From: Pengzhenrongella sicca
Lineage (GTDB): Bacteria; Actinomycetota; Actinomycetes; Actinomycetales; Cellulomonadaceae
NCBI RefSeq assembly: GCF_017569225.1
Contig: NZ_CP071868.1
Coordinates: 2,666,001-2,730,000, forward strand
DNA length: 64,000 nucleotides
Reading direction: 5' to 3'
The position numbers and the translations under genes were made by a program. This document shows, in pieces, positions 55,409 to 63,927 of the stretch (its first letter is position 1; every line of letters starts with the position of its first letter). The notes beneath the pieces were generated by a model. The model saw only the letters and a program-made list of their open reading frames with translations, did not search any database and was not told where the DNA came from.

Positions 55409-56881
55409 ATGGCCGATCCGCGTGGCTTCCTGACGACCCGCGAACGCGAGCTGCTCACCGACCGCCCGGTCGCGGTGCGCATCCTCGACTGGCGCGAGGT
55501 GCACGCCCACCGCGCCGGCCACGCCGACGACCTCGCCGCGCTGCACCGCCAGTCGGGCCGCTGCATGGACTGCGGCGTACCGTTCTGCCACAGCGCCTGC
55601 CCCCTGGGCAACCTCGTGCCCGAGTGGAACGACCTCGTGTGGCGCGGGCAGTGGGCGGACGCCGCCGACCGGCTGCACGCGACGAACAACTTCCCGGAGT
55701 TCACGGGCCGGCTGTGCCCGGCGCCGTGCGAGGCGGGCTGCGTGCTGGGCATCAACCAGCCGCCGATCACGATCAAGAACGTCGAGGCGTCGATCATCGA
55801 CGAGGCGTACGCCCGCGGCCTCGTGGTCCCGCAGATCCCGCAGTGGCTCACGGACAAGGCCGTCGCCATCGTGGGCTCCGGGCCGGCCGGCCTCGCCGCC
55901 GCGCAGCAGCTCACCCGCGCCGGGCACACCGTCGCCGTGTTCGAGCGCGCCGACCGCATCGGCGGGCTGCTGCGGTACGGGATCCCCGAGTTCAAGATGG
56001 AGAAGCGGCACATCGACCGCCGGCTCGCGCAGATGGAGGCCGAGGGCACGCGCTTCCGCCCCGGCGTCGATGTCGGGCGCGACATCAGCGGCGACGAGCT
56101 GCGGCGCCGGTACGACGCCGTCATCCTCGCCGTCGGGTCGACGACGCCGCGCGATCTGCCCGTCCCCGGCCGCGGCAGCGCCGGCGTGCTGCAGGCGATG
56201 GAGTACCTCCCGCCGGCGAACCGGGTGGCCGCCGGCGAGGTGCTCACCGATCAGGAGCTCGCCACCGGCAAGGACGTCGTGGTCATCGGCGGCGGCGACA
56301 CCGGAGCGGACTGCGTCGGGACCGCCGTGCGCCAGGGCGCGCGCTCGGTCACGCAGCTCGAGATCATGCCGCAGCCGCCGCAGGAGCGACCCGACAGCCA
56401 GCCGTGGCCGACCTACCCGACGCTGTACCGGATCGCCAGCGCGCACCAGGAGGGCGTCGAGCGGACCTACGCGGTCAGCACGCAGGAGCTCCTCGCCGAC
56501 GACGCCGGTCGGGTGCGCGCGCTGCGCCTGGTCGACATCGAGCTCGTGGCCGGGCGCCCGACCGCGATCGAGGGGTCCGAGCGCGAGCTGCCCGCCCAGC
56601 TCGTGCTCCTGGCGATGGGGTTTACCGGGCCGGAGCAGGGCCCGCTGCTCGCGCAGTTCGGCGCGACCCTGACGCCCCGCGGCGCGATCGAGCGCACGGA
56701 CACCTTCGGGACCGACGTGCCGGGCGTCTTCGTCGCGGGCGACGCCGGTCGCGGACAGTCGCTGATCGTCTGGGCGATCGCCGAGGGCCGGGCGGCGGCC
56801 GCCGCGGTCGACGCCTACCTCACCGGGAGCACCGCGCTGCCAGCGCCCATCACGGCCAGCACGGTGTCGATGCGCGCCTGA
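55409..56881 (+). CDS. gltD: glutamate synthase small subunit (GltD)
   Basis: A 490-residue GltD. The N-terminal cysteine-rich domain has CMDCGVPFCHSACPLGN and LCPAPCEAGC, the ligands for two 4Fe-4S clusters. The FAD fold is VAIVGSGPAGLAAAQQL, and the NADPH fold is VVVIGGGDTGADCVGTA. The C-terminal ATGY-like element is GDAGRGQSLIVWAI. In GOGAT this subunit passes electrons from NADPH to the large subunit GltB. GGAGGTG ends six bases before the ATG. No gltB or other large-subunit gene is in the window, so the partner may be elsewhere or this may be a stand-alone NADPH:acceptor subunit. Confidence 0.94.
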   Translation: MADPRGFLTTRERELLTDRPVAVRILDWREVHAHRAGHADDLAALHRQSGRCMDCGVPFCHSACPLGNLVPEWNDLVWRGQWADAADRLHATNNFPEFTGRLCPAPCEAGCVLGINQPPITIKNVEASIIDEAYARGLVVPQIPQWLTDKAVAIVGSGPAGLAAAQQLTRAGHTVAVFERADRIGGLLRYGIPEFKMEKRHIDRRLAQMEAEGTRFRPGVDVGRDISGDELRRRYDAVILAVGSTTPRDLPVPGRGSAGVLQAMEYLPPANRVAAGEVLTDQELATGKDVVVIGGGDTGADCVGTAVRQGARSVTQLEIMPQPPQERPDSQPWPTYPTLYRIASAHQEGVERTYAVSTQELLADDAGRVRALRLVDIELVAGRPTAIEGSERELPAQLVLLAMGFTGPEQGPLLAQFGATLTPRGAIERTDTFGTDVPGVFVAGDAGRGQSLIVWAIAEGRAAAAAVDAYLTGSTALPAPITASTVSMRA

Positions 56882-56895
56882 GTCGAGCTGCCGGG

Positions 56896-57180
56896 TCAGT
56901 GGATGCCGGCCGCGAGCGCCCAGGTGATCGCGTCGAGGCGGGTCTGTACGCCGATCTTGCGGTAGAGGCTGCGCACCTGCGACTTGACCGTGTTCCGGGT
57001 CACGAACAGCCGCGTGGCGATCTGCTCCAGCGTCGCGCCGTCCAGGAGCTGGGTCAGGACGACGACCTCCCGGCGCGTGAGGCGGGGGTTCGGCTGCGGT
57101 GCGACCCGCATCGGTGCTTCCTGCAGTGACGCGCCTTGAAGTGACGTACCGGGCGGCCGGATCAGTTCGATGGTGCTCAC
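56896..57180 (-). CDS. small LuxR-type HTH protein
   Basis: A 94-residue protein with a LuxR-family HTH in residues 30-90 (RLTRREVVVLTQLLDGATLE, then ATRLFVTRNTVKSQVRSLYR) and no receiver or ligand domain. It may act alone (orphan, GerE-like) or bind a partner. The GTG start 57178-57180 gives 23 extra residues before the HTH region; ATG 57110-57112 is an alternative. It is convergent with gltD over a 14-base gap. Confidence 0.86.
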   Translation of the reverse strand: MSTIELIRPPGTSLQGASLQEAPMRVAPQPNPRLTRREVVVLTQLLDGATLEQIATRLFVTRNTVKSQVRSLYRKIGVQTRLDAITWALAAGIH

Positions 57181-57277
57181 GGTGACCTCGGAGTGCTCAC
57201 GGCCGTTCCCGGCCTCCGGATGGGTGTCACCGTCAGGAGGCCGGGCTTGCCGCGCGAGATACGTGCGAGATCCTCGC

Positions 57278-57622
57278 CTAGGTCGCGCAGGCGGGCCGCA
57301 GCCGCGGGGTCTGGCCAGCCGCGCCGCCGATGCCCCGCAGCCCGGTCAGCGCCGCAGCAAACGCACCCGGCGCGAGCCGGTACCAGGTGAATCGGCCCTC
57401 GGACTCGGCGAGCACGACCCCGGCCTCGCGCAGCAGGCGCAGGTGATGGCTGATAGTCGTCTGCTTCGCCCCGGCGAGCTCGACGAGGTGGCACGTGCAG
57501 AGCTGCTCGCGCGCCAGCGAGTCGACGATCAGCAGCCGGAGCGGATCGGCGAGCAGGGCGAACTGGGCCGCGAGCGCCGGCAGGGTCGCGGGGTCGGGCT
57601 GGATCGTCACGGCCGAGATCAT
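57278..57622 (-). CDS. arsR: ArsR-family arsenite-responsive regulator
   Basis: A 114-residue winged-helix repressor. It carries the metal-binding CxC in REQLCTCHLVELAG and the HTH LAGAKQTTISHHLRLLREAG. The N-terminal helix is SAVTIQPDPATLPALAAQFA. The ATG 57620-57622 is leaderless (TACGCT, six bases, ATG), which supports this start over the ATG two codons earlier. Divergent to arsD; arsenite would release it from the operator and induce arsDA. Confidence 0.92.
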   Translation of the reverse strand: MISAVTIQPDPATLPALAAQFALLADPLRLLIVDSLAREQLCTCHLVELAGAKQTTISHHLRLLREAGVVLAESEGRFTWYRLAPGAFAAALTGLRGIGGAAGQTPRLRPACAT

Positions 57623-57690
57623 GGCCATAGCGTAAGACACATCAGCCAACTTTGATATCAGTCCGTGCTGATGCATGATGGAGACGGAAC

Positions 57691-57706
57691 ATCGATATGC
57701 ATCGAT
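57691..57706. promoter_or_regulatory. dyad ATCGATATGCATCGAT in the arsR-arsD region
   Basis: A pair of ATCGAT half-sites around ATGC, 15 bases upstream of the arsD start, in AT-rich sequence that stands out strongly. A second related dyad (GATATCAGTCCGTGCTGATGC, about 57653-57673, imperfect) lies to its left. It is a plausible ArsR operator controlling both directions. Confidence 0.6.
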
Positions 57707-57720
57707 CTAGGGAGCGCGAC

Positions 57721-58107
57721 GTGGTCACGGTAGAGGTCTTCGATCCGGCGATGTGCTGTACGACCGGGGTGTGCGGGACGGACGTCGACCCGGTCCTGGC
57801 CCGGTTCGCGGCCGACCTCGACTGGCTCGCGGCCCAGGGAGTCGCGATCGAGCGCGCGACGCTCGCGCAGGAGCCCGGCAAGTTCGTCGCGAACGAGCTC
57901 GTGCGGGCGGCGCTCGACGCCGTCGGCACCGCGGCGCTGCCCGCCGTCGTCGTGGACGGCGCACTGAAGTCGACGGGCGCCTACCCCGCCCGCGACCAGC
58001 TGTCGGCCTGGGCGGGAGTCGCCCCGGTCACGACCCTGGCCGGGCTGCCCGCGGCGATGTCCGCGCTGCCGATGGCCGGCGGGTGCTGCGGCGGCGGGTC
58101 CTGCTGA
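57721..58107 (+). CDS. arsD: arsenite metallochaperone ArsD
   Basis: A 128-residue ArsD. With the GTG at 57721 (GGGAG six bases upstream) the cysteines fall at C12, C13 and C18, the same numbering as in E. coli ArsD. The C-terminus ends GGCCGGGSC, the second Cys cluster. ArsD binds arsenite and antimonite and hands them to ArsA; it also represses weakly. It lies one base before arsA. The frame also opens at ATG 57697, but that start overlaps the palindrome. Confidence 0.92.
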   Translation: MVTVEVFDPAMCCTTGVCGTDVDPVLARFAADLDWLAAQGVAIERATLAQEPGKFVANELVRAALDAVGTAALPAVVVDGALKSTGAYPARDQLSAWAGVAPVTTLAGLPAAMSALPMAGGCCGGGSC

Positions 58108-58108
58108 G

Positions 58109-59995
58109 ATGACGAGCGCCCCGGAGTCGACCGGCACCGTCGCCCGCCCCGAGATCCTGACCGCCGTGCTCGCCAATCCGACCCGGTACCTGTTCTTCAC
58201 CGGCAAGGGCGGCGTCGGCAAGACCTCGTGCGCGGCCGCGACGGCGATCGCGCTGGCCGACGCGGGGCGCCGCGTCCTGATCGTCTCGACCGACCCCGCG
58301 AGCAACCTCGCCGAGGTGTTCGCCATGGGCGACGTGACCGGCTCCGCGCCGGTCGCCGTCCCGGGGGTGGTGAGCCTCGCCGTCGTCAACATCGACCCGG
58401 CGGCCGCGGCCGCGCACTACCGCGAGCGCGTCGTCGGCCCCTACCGCGGAGTGCTCCCCGCCGACGCCGTCGCGTCGATCGAGGAGGAGCTGTCCGGGTC
58501 CTGCACCGTCGAGGTCGCCGCGTTCAACGAGTTCGTGACGCTGCTGACCGACCCGGCCGTCGCGGCGACCTACGACCACGTCGTCTTCGACACCGCCCCG
58601 ACCGGGCACACTCTGCGCCTGCTCGCCCTGCCCGCCGCCTGGACCGGGTTCCTCGCGACCAACACCGCGGGCGTGACCTGCGTCGGGCCCGTCTCCGCGC
58701 TCGGCCAGGCGCAGGAGTCCTACGCCGGCGCGCTCGCGACGCTGCGGGACCCGGCGGTCACGACGATGATCCTGGTGACCCGCCCCGAGGCGTCCGCCCT
58801 CGCGGAGGCGGCCCGCGCCGCCCACGAGCTGCGCACTCTCGCGATGACCCAGCAGCGGCTGATCGTCAACGGCGTGCTCGCCGCGGGCACCAGCGCCGAC
58901 GTCGTCGCGCTCGCCCGCGCGGGCCGCGAGGCCGACGCGCTGGCCGCGCTGGCCCCCGAGCTCGCCCACGTGCTGTCCGTCGACACGGTCCCGCTGCTCG
59001 CCCGGGCCCCCCTGGGAGTCGCCGGGCTGCGCGCTGCTCTCGCGCCCGCTCCCCCGGATGCGCCGCTGGGTGCGCCGCTGGCCGCCGTCACCGGCGCGCC
59101 CGGGGCCGCCACGACTGCCCCCGCCACCACCGGGCGCGACGTCCCCGGGGTGGCGCTGCGCGACGTCGTCGACGCCGTCGCGGCGGCCGGGCCTGGCCTC
59201 GTCCTGACGATGGGCAAGGGTGGGGTCGGCAAGACGACCGTCGCCGCCGCGATCGCCCTCGCGCTCGCCGACCGCGGGCTCCCCGTGTCGCTCACCACGA
59301 CCGACCCGGCGGCGCACGTCGACGACGTGCTGCCCGATCCGCCCGCGAACCTCACGATCACGCGGATCGACCCGGTCGCCGAGACGGCCCGCCACACCGC
59401 GCACGTGCTGGCCACGGCGGGCAGCCACCTCGACGCCGCGGCGCGGGACCTGCTCGCCGAGGACCTGCGCTCGCCGTGCACCGAGGAGGTCGCGGTGTTC
59501 CACGCCTTCGCGCGCACGATCGCCGACGCTGCGGGCCGCTACGTCGTGATCGACACCGCGCCGACCGGGCACACGCTCCTGCTGCTGCAGTCGTCCGCGG
59601 CCTTCGCCCGCCAGGGCCAGTCGGGGGCCGACGCCCCCGCCGCGACGCTCTTCGGGTCCCTCAGCGACCCCGAGCACACCCGGATCCTGCTCGTCGCACT
59701 GGCGGAGGCCACCCCCGTGCACGAGGCCCAGGCGCTCCAGGCAGACCTCGCCCGCGCGGGGCTCGCGCCCTTCACCTGGGTGGTCGACTCGTCCCTGGCG
59801 GCCACGGCGACGACCCATCCCGTGCTGCGCGCCCGCGCCGACCAGGAGTCCCGCTGGCTCGCCGAGATCGCCGCGTCCAGCCCGCGCCCGCCCGCGGTGA
59901 TCGGCTGGCTGCCCGAGGTCCCCACCGGCGCCGCCGGGCTCCGTCAGCTCACCGCACCCCCGACAGCGGCCCCGGCCACGACTGCGCGAGGATGA
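58109..59995 (+). CDS. arsA: arsenite-translocating ATPase ArsA
   Basis: A 628-residue, two-halved ArsA. Each half has a P-loop GKGGVGKT (near residues 32-39 and 369-376) and the downstream signal motif VFDTAPTGHTLRLL / VIDTAPTGHTLLLL. The three metalloid ligands of ArsA are conserved: Cys132, Cys191 and Cys457, at the spacing of C113/C172/C422. So activation by ArsD-bound arsenite should work. It normally energises the ArsB or Acr3 permease, but no permease gene is in view. The linker between halves is an Ala/Pro/Thr-rich stretch with repeat-like character (about 310-350). Confidence 0.95.
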   Translation: MTSAPESTGTVARPEILTAVLANPTRYLFFTGKGGVGKTSCAAATAIALADAGRRVLIVSTDPASNLAEVFAMGDVTGSAPVAVPGVVSLAVVNIDPAAAAAHYRERVVGPYRGVLPADAVASIEEELSGSCTVEVAAFNEFVTLLTDPAVAATYDHVVFDTAPTGHTLRLLALPAAWTGFLATNTAGVTCVGPVSALGQAQESYAGALATLRDPAVTTMILVTRPEASALAEAARAAHELRTLAMTQQRLIVNGVLAAGTSADVVALARAGREADALAALAPELAHVLSVDTVPLLARAPLGVAGLRAALAPAPPDAPLGAPLAAVTGAPGAATTAPATTGRDVPGVALRDVVDAVAAAGPGLVLTMGKGGVGKTTVAAAIALALADRGLPVSLTTTDPAAHVDDVLPDPPANLTITRIDPVAETARHTAHVLATAGSHLDAAARDLLAEDLRSPCTEEVAVFHAFARTIADAAGRYVVIDTAPTGHTLLLLQSSAAFARQGQSGADAPAATLFGSLSDPEHTRILLVALAEATPVHEAQALQADLARAGLAPFTWVVDSSLAATATTHPVLRARADQESRWLAEIAASSPRPPAVIGWLPEVPTGAAGLRQLTAPPTAAPATTARG

Positions 59996-60059
59996 CTGCC
60001 GGTCCGGCCCGCCGCCCGACCAGCCTCACGCCCGCCCGACCCTCAGGGAGCCCTCACCC

Positions 60060-61853
60060 GTGCGCAGCATTCTCCGGATCCTCGGCTCGGTCAGGGAGCT
60101 CTGGCCCTACTACGCGGCAATCGTCGCGTGCTCGCTCGGGGTCGCCGTCACCGGCCTGCTGACGCCGTTCATCATCAAGGCGGCGACCGACTACGTGGTC
60201 GCCGCGACGGAGGGTGAGGCGACCGGCATCTCGACGGTCGTCTGGTTGGCCGCCGCGCTGCTCGCCGCCGACCTCACGAACACGCTGCTCACCAACGTCG
60301 GCGGGTACCTCGGCGACACGATGGCGGCCAAGCTCCGGGCGGCGCTGTCGGGCCGCTACTTCGCCAAGCTGCTCTCGCTCCCGCAGCGGTACTTCGACGG
60401 CGAGCTCACCGGGACCGTCATCAACCGGCTCTCGCGCTCGATCACCGAGACCACCAGCTTCCTGAACATGTTCGCGAACTCGTTCTTCCAGATGGTGCTC
60501 ACCGTGGTGGCGGTGCTCGCGATCACGGCCTTCTACTCGTGGCCGATGGCGCTCCTGCTCGCGGTCGTCTACCCGATCTTCATGTGGCTGACCACGATCA
60601 CCAGCGCGCGGTGGCAGGAGCTCGAGGCGAGGAAGAACCACGAGTTCGACGTCGCGGGCGGGCGCTTCGCGGAGGTCATCGGGCAGATCCGCGTGGTCAA
60701 GAGCTTCGTCCAGGAGCGGCTCGAGCTCAGCGGGTTCACCGCCCGCTACGACCGGACGGTGCGGATCACGCGCACGCAGTCGCGCTACTGGCACACGATG
60801 GACACCTCGCGCCGCGCCGCGCTCAACGTCATCTTCTTCGGCGTCTTCGCGATCCTGTTCGCGCAGACCGTCCGGGGCGTCTTCACAATCGGCGTGATGG
60901 TGCTGCTCATCCAGCTCGTGAACATGGCCCGGCAGCCGGTGTTCTCGATGAGCTTCCTCGTCGACTCCTCGCAGCGCGCGATCGCCGGGAGCCGGGACTA
61001 CTTCACCGTGATGGGCGAGCTCGCGGAGGCCGACGGCCTGCCCGAGCCCGCCGACCGGCCCGAGGGCGCCGGCCGCGCGCCGGTCGCGATCGAGTTCGAC
61101 GGGGTGTCCTTCGGGTACCCCGGCGGCGAGGACGTGCTGCGCGAGGTCGCCTTCTCGATCCGCGCGGGCGAGCACGTCGCATTCGTGGGCGAGAGCGGCG
61201 GCGGCAAGACCACCCTGGTGAGCCTGCTGCTGCGCCTGTACGCGCCCAGCGTCGGCACTATCCGGATCGGCGGGACGGACGTCGCCGGGCTCCCGCTCGA
61301 GGACGTCCGCGCCGACGTCGGCGTCGTGTTCCAGGACCCGTCGCTGTTCTCGGGCACGATCCGCGAGAACATCGCGTACGCCCTGCCGGGCGCCTCGACC
61401 GAGGAGATCGTCGCCGCGGCCACGGCGGCGAACGCGCACGACTTCATCTCCCGGTTCGCCCGGGGCTACGACTCCCAGATCGGCGAGCGCGGGCTCAAGC
61501 TCTCCGGCGGGCAGAAGCAGCGCATCGCCGTCGCGCGCGCGATCCTCAAGGACGCGCCCGTCCTCGTCCTCGACGAGGCCACGAGCTCGCTCGACTCGAA
61601 GTCGGAGCGGCTCGTGCAGGAGGGCCTCGAGCGCCTGATGACCGACCGGACCACGCTCATCATTGCCCACCGCCTGTCGACGATCTCAGCCGTCGACCGC
61701 ATCGTCACGCTGCGCGACGGGCGCGTCGACGAGATCGGCACCCCGGCGGAGCTCGCCGCGACGACCGGCATCTACGCCGAGCTCCTGGCCCTGCAGGCCT
61801 CAGCGACGACCAAGGACCGCAAGCGCATGCACCGGTACGACATCCGGTCCTAG
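60060..61853 (+). CDS. ABC exporter, fused permease and ATPase (MsbA/MdlB-like)
   Basis: A 597-residue half-transporter: residues about 1-320 are six transmembrane helices (type IV ABC exporter), and 345-590 are the ATPase with Walker A GESGGGKTT, Q loop VFQDPSLFS, signature LSGGQKQRIAVARA, Walker B VLVLDEAT and the H-loop IIAHRL. It probably exports lipids, peptides or drugs as a homodimer, or as a heterodimer with another half. The GTG start at 60060 follows CAGGGAG. It lies 64 bases after arsA, same direction; an arsenic role is not indicated. Confidence 0.93.
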   Translation: MRSILRILGSVRELWPYYAAIVACSLGVAVTGLLTPFIIKAATDYVVAATEGEATGISTVVWLAAALLAADLTNTLLTNVGGYLGDTMAAKLRAALSGRYFAKLLSLPQRYFDGELTGTVINRLSRSITETTSFLNMFANSFFQMVLTVVAVLAITAFYSWPMALLLAVVYPIFMWLTTITSARWQELEARKNHEFDVAGGRFAEVIGQIRVVKSFVQERLELSGFTARYDRTVRITRTQSRYWHTMDTSRRAALNVIFFGVFAILFAQTVRGVFTIGVMVLLIQLVNMARQPVFSMSFLVDSSQRAIAGSRDYFTVMGELAEADGLPEPADRPEGAGRAPVAIEFDGVSFGYPGGEDVLREVAFSIRAGEHVAFVGESGGGKTTLVSLLLRLYAPSVGTIRIGGTDVAGLPLEDVRADVGVVFQDPSLFSGTIRENIAYALPGASTEEIVAAATAANAHDFISRFARGYDSQIGERGLKLSGGQKQRIAVARAILKDAPVLVLDEATSSLDSKSERLVQEGLERLMTDRTTLIIAHRLSTISAVDRIVTLRDGRVDEIGTPAELAATTGIYAELLALQASATTKDRKRMHRYDIRS

Positions 61854-61964
61854 CGCGGGCGGGACTGCGGCTCAGACTGCGGAGCGGGCCGAACCGGGTT
61901 ACGTTGCCTGGGCCCTCCTGGTCCGCGGGAGGGGCGCACTCCCCCGGCAAACAAAGGCACCCCC

Positions 61965-62111
61965 ATGACAACGCTCCTGTGGATCCTCGCGGTCGTCCTC
62001 GTCATCGCCGGCGTCGCCGCGATCCTCCGCAAGCAGCTCCTGTGGGGCATCGTGCTCATCGTCGTCGGCCTCCTCGTCGGCCCGGGCGGCACCAGCATCT
62101 TCACGAGCTAG
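61965..62111 (+). CDS. GPGG-motif small membrane protein
   Basis: A 48-residue protein with two transmembrane helices (residues 2-20 and 25-38) joined by a basic turn (LRKQ), and the diagnostic C-terminal motif GPGG. This is the short actinobacterial membrane family of that name; its function is unknown. The ATG is preceded by AAAGG nine bases upstream. It lies 111 bases after the ABC exporter, same direction. Confidence 0.88.
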   Translation: MTTLLWILAVVLVIAGVAAILRKQLLWGIVLIVVGLLVGPGGTSIFTS

Positions 62112-62159
62112 CCCCTCGCCACGCCCCCGGACTACCCGCCGCGCCGTGCCCGCCAGGGG

Positions 62160-63836
62160 CTAGGTCAAGGGCGGGTAGCCGGGGAGCCAGCGCGCGGCGC
62201 GGACGAGGCGCTCGATGTCCTCGGGCGAGCGCGGGTCGGCCGAGCCGTCCGCGATCGCCGCGGTCGCGACCGCGATCGCGACGTCGATCGCGACGTCGGC
62301 CAGCCGGTCGAGCGCGGGCAGCACCGCCCCGCGCGGGTCGGTGTGGATCGTCGCGTTGCGCGCGATCGCATCGGCCGCGGCCGTGAGCATCGGGTCCGTG
62401 ATCCGGCGGGCGCCGATGGCGACGGCGGCGAGGCCGATCGCCGGGAAGACGTAGATGTTGTTGCACTGAGCGACGGCGACCTCGCCGCGAGCCGTGCGCA
62501 TCGGTGGGAACGGCGAACCGGTCGCGACCAGCGCCGCACCCCCGGTCCAGTCGGCGAGATCCTGCGGGTCGGCCTCGCTGTGGCTCGTCGGGTTGGACAG
62601 CGGCATGATGATCGGCCGCCGCGCGGCCCCCGCCATCGCGCGGACGACGGCCTCGGTGAACGCGCCGGCCGCCGTGGACAGCCCTAGCAGCGCCGTCGGA
62701 CGCGCGTGCTGGACGACGGCGAGCAGGTCGGGCGCGCCGTCGGCCGGCCACCACGCGCGCACCGCCGCCGCCGGCTGCGCGAGGCGCCGCTGGGCCGGGC
62801 TGAGGTCGGTGCGGTCGTCGGTGAGCAGGCCGACGGCGTCGACGACCTGGATCCGGGCGCGGGCCTGCGCGTCGGTGTCGCCCTGCGCGATCATCGTCCG
62901 CACGATCTGCTCGCAGACCCCGACGCCGGCGGACCCGGCGCCGACCATGACGATCCGCTGGTCGCGCACCGCCGACGACGTCGCCACGCACGCCGCCGTG
63001 AGCGCCGCCACCACGACCGCCGCGGTGCCCTGGATGTCGTCGTTGAACGTCAGCAGCCGCTCGCGGTACCGCTCGAGCAGCGGCAGCGCGTGCTCGGTCG
63101 CGAAGTCCTCCCACTGCAGCAGCACGTCGGGCAGCTCGGCGCGGACCGCCTCGACGAACTCGTCGACGAACGCGTCGTAGTCGGCGCCGCCGACGCGGTG
63201 GTGCCGCCAGCCGAGGTAGGCCGGGTCGGCGAGCCGGTCGGCGTTGTCCGTCCCGACGTCGAGCACGATCGGCAGGGTGCGCGCGGGGTCGATCCCGCCC
63301 AGCGCCGTGTAGAGCGAGAGCTTGCCGATCGGGATGCCGAGCCCGCCGATGCCCTGGTCGCCGAGGCCGAGGATGCGCTGACCGTCGGTCACGACCACGA
63401 CGTCGACGTCGCGCCGCGGCCGGTTGCGGAGCACCTCGCGCAGGTGCCCGCGCTGGAGGTAGGAGACGAACAGCCCGCGCGGGCGGCGGTAGATCGCGCT
63501 GAACCGTTCGCACGCCTCGCCGACCGTCGGCGTGTAGACGATCGGCAGGAGCTCGCCGACGTGCTGGCGGATGAGCTCGTAGAAGACGACCTCGTTGCTG
63601 TCCTGCAGCGCGCGCACGTTGATGTGCCGGCGGATGTCGGTGTTCTGCGCGCGGAACGAGACGTAGGCCCGGTCGACCTGCTGCTGCAGGTCCTCAACGG
63701 CCGGCGGGATCAGCCCGTGCAGCCCCAGCGCGGTGCGCTCGGCCGGCGTGAACGCGGTGCCGCGGGCGAGCAGCGGATCGTGCAGCAGCCGCTCGGTGCT
63801 GGCTGTAGCGGGCGGGCTGGGCACAATGGTGGGCAC
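62160..63836 (-). CDS. NAD-dependent malic enzyme
   Basis: A 558-residue malic enzyme of the large (eukaryotic-like/SfcA) type. It converts malate and NAD to pyruvate, CO2 and NADH. The substrate motif is LPIVYTPTVGEACERFS (catalytic Tyr), then GLGDQGIGGLGIPIGKLSLY (Lys), metal-binding TFNDDIQGTAAV, and the dinucleotide fold IVMVGAGSAGVGVCEQIV. The C-terminal helix is near 530. The GTG 63834-63836 is chosen because GGGAG lies seven bases upstream; the frame extends to 63866. Links glycolysis and TCA metabolism; no operon partner is visible. Confidence 0.94.
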   Translation of the reverse strand: MPTIVPSPPATASTERLLHDPLLARGTAFTPAERTALGLHGLIPPAVEDLQQQVDRAYVSFRAQNTDIRRHINVRALQDSNEVVFYELIRQHVGELLPIVYTPTVGEACERFSAIYRRPRGLFVSYLQRGHLREVLRNRPRRDVDVVVVTDGQRILGLGDQGIGGLGIPIGKLSLYTALGGIDPARTLPIVLDVGTDNADRLADPAYLGWRHHRVGGADYDAFVDEFVEAVRAELPDVLLQWEDFATEHALPLLERYRERLLTFNDDIQGTAAVVVAALTAACVATSSAVRDQRIVMVGAGSAGVGVCEQIVRTMIAQGDTDAQARARIQVVDAVGLLTDDRTDLSPAQRRLAQPAAAVRAWWPADGAPDLLAVVQHARPTALLGLSTAAGAFTEAVVRAMAGAARRPIIMPLSNPTSHSEADPQDLADWTGGAALVATGSPFPPMRTARGEVAVAQCNNIYVFPAIGLAAVAIGARRITDPMLTAAADAIARNATIHTDPRGAVLPALDRLADVAIDVAIAVATAAIADGSADPRSPEDIERLVRAARWLPGYPPLT

Positions 63837-63927
63837 GCGGGGCTCCCGAGGTCGGTGATGGCACAACCGGTGGTCAGGGCACGGCGGGCCGACACGGCTT
63901 CGCCCGCCACGGTACAGGCAGCGCCGG

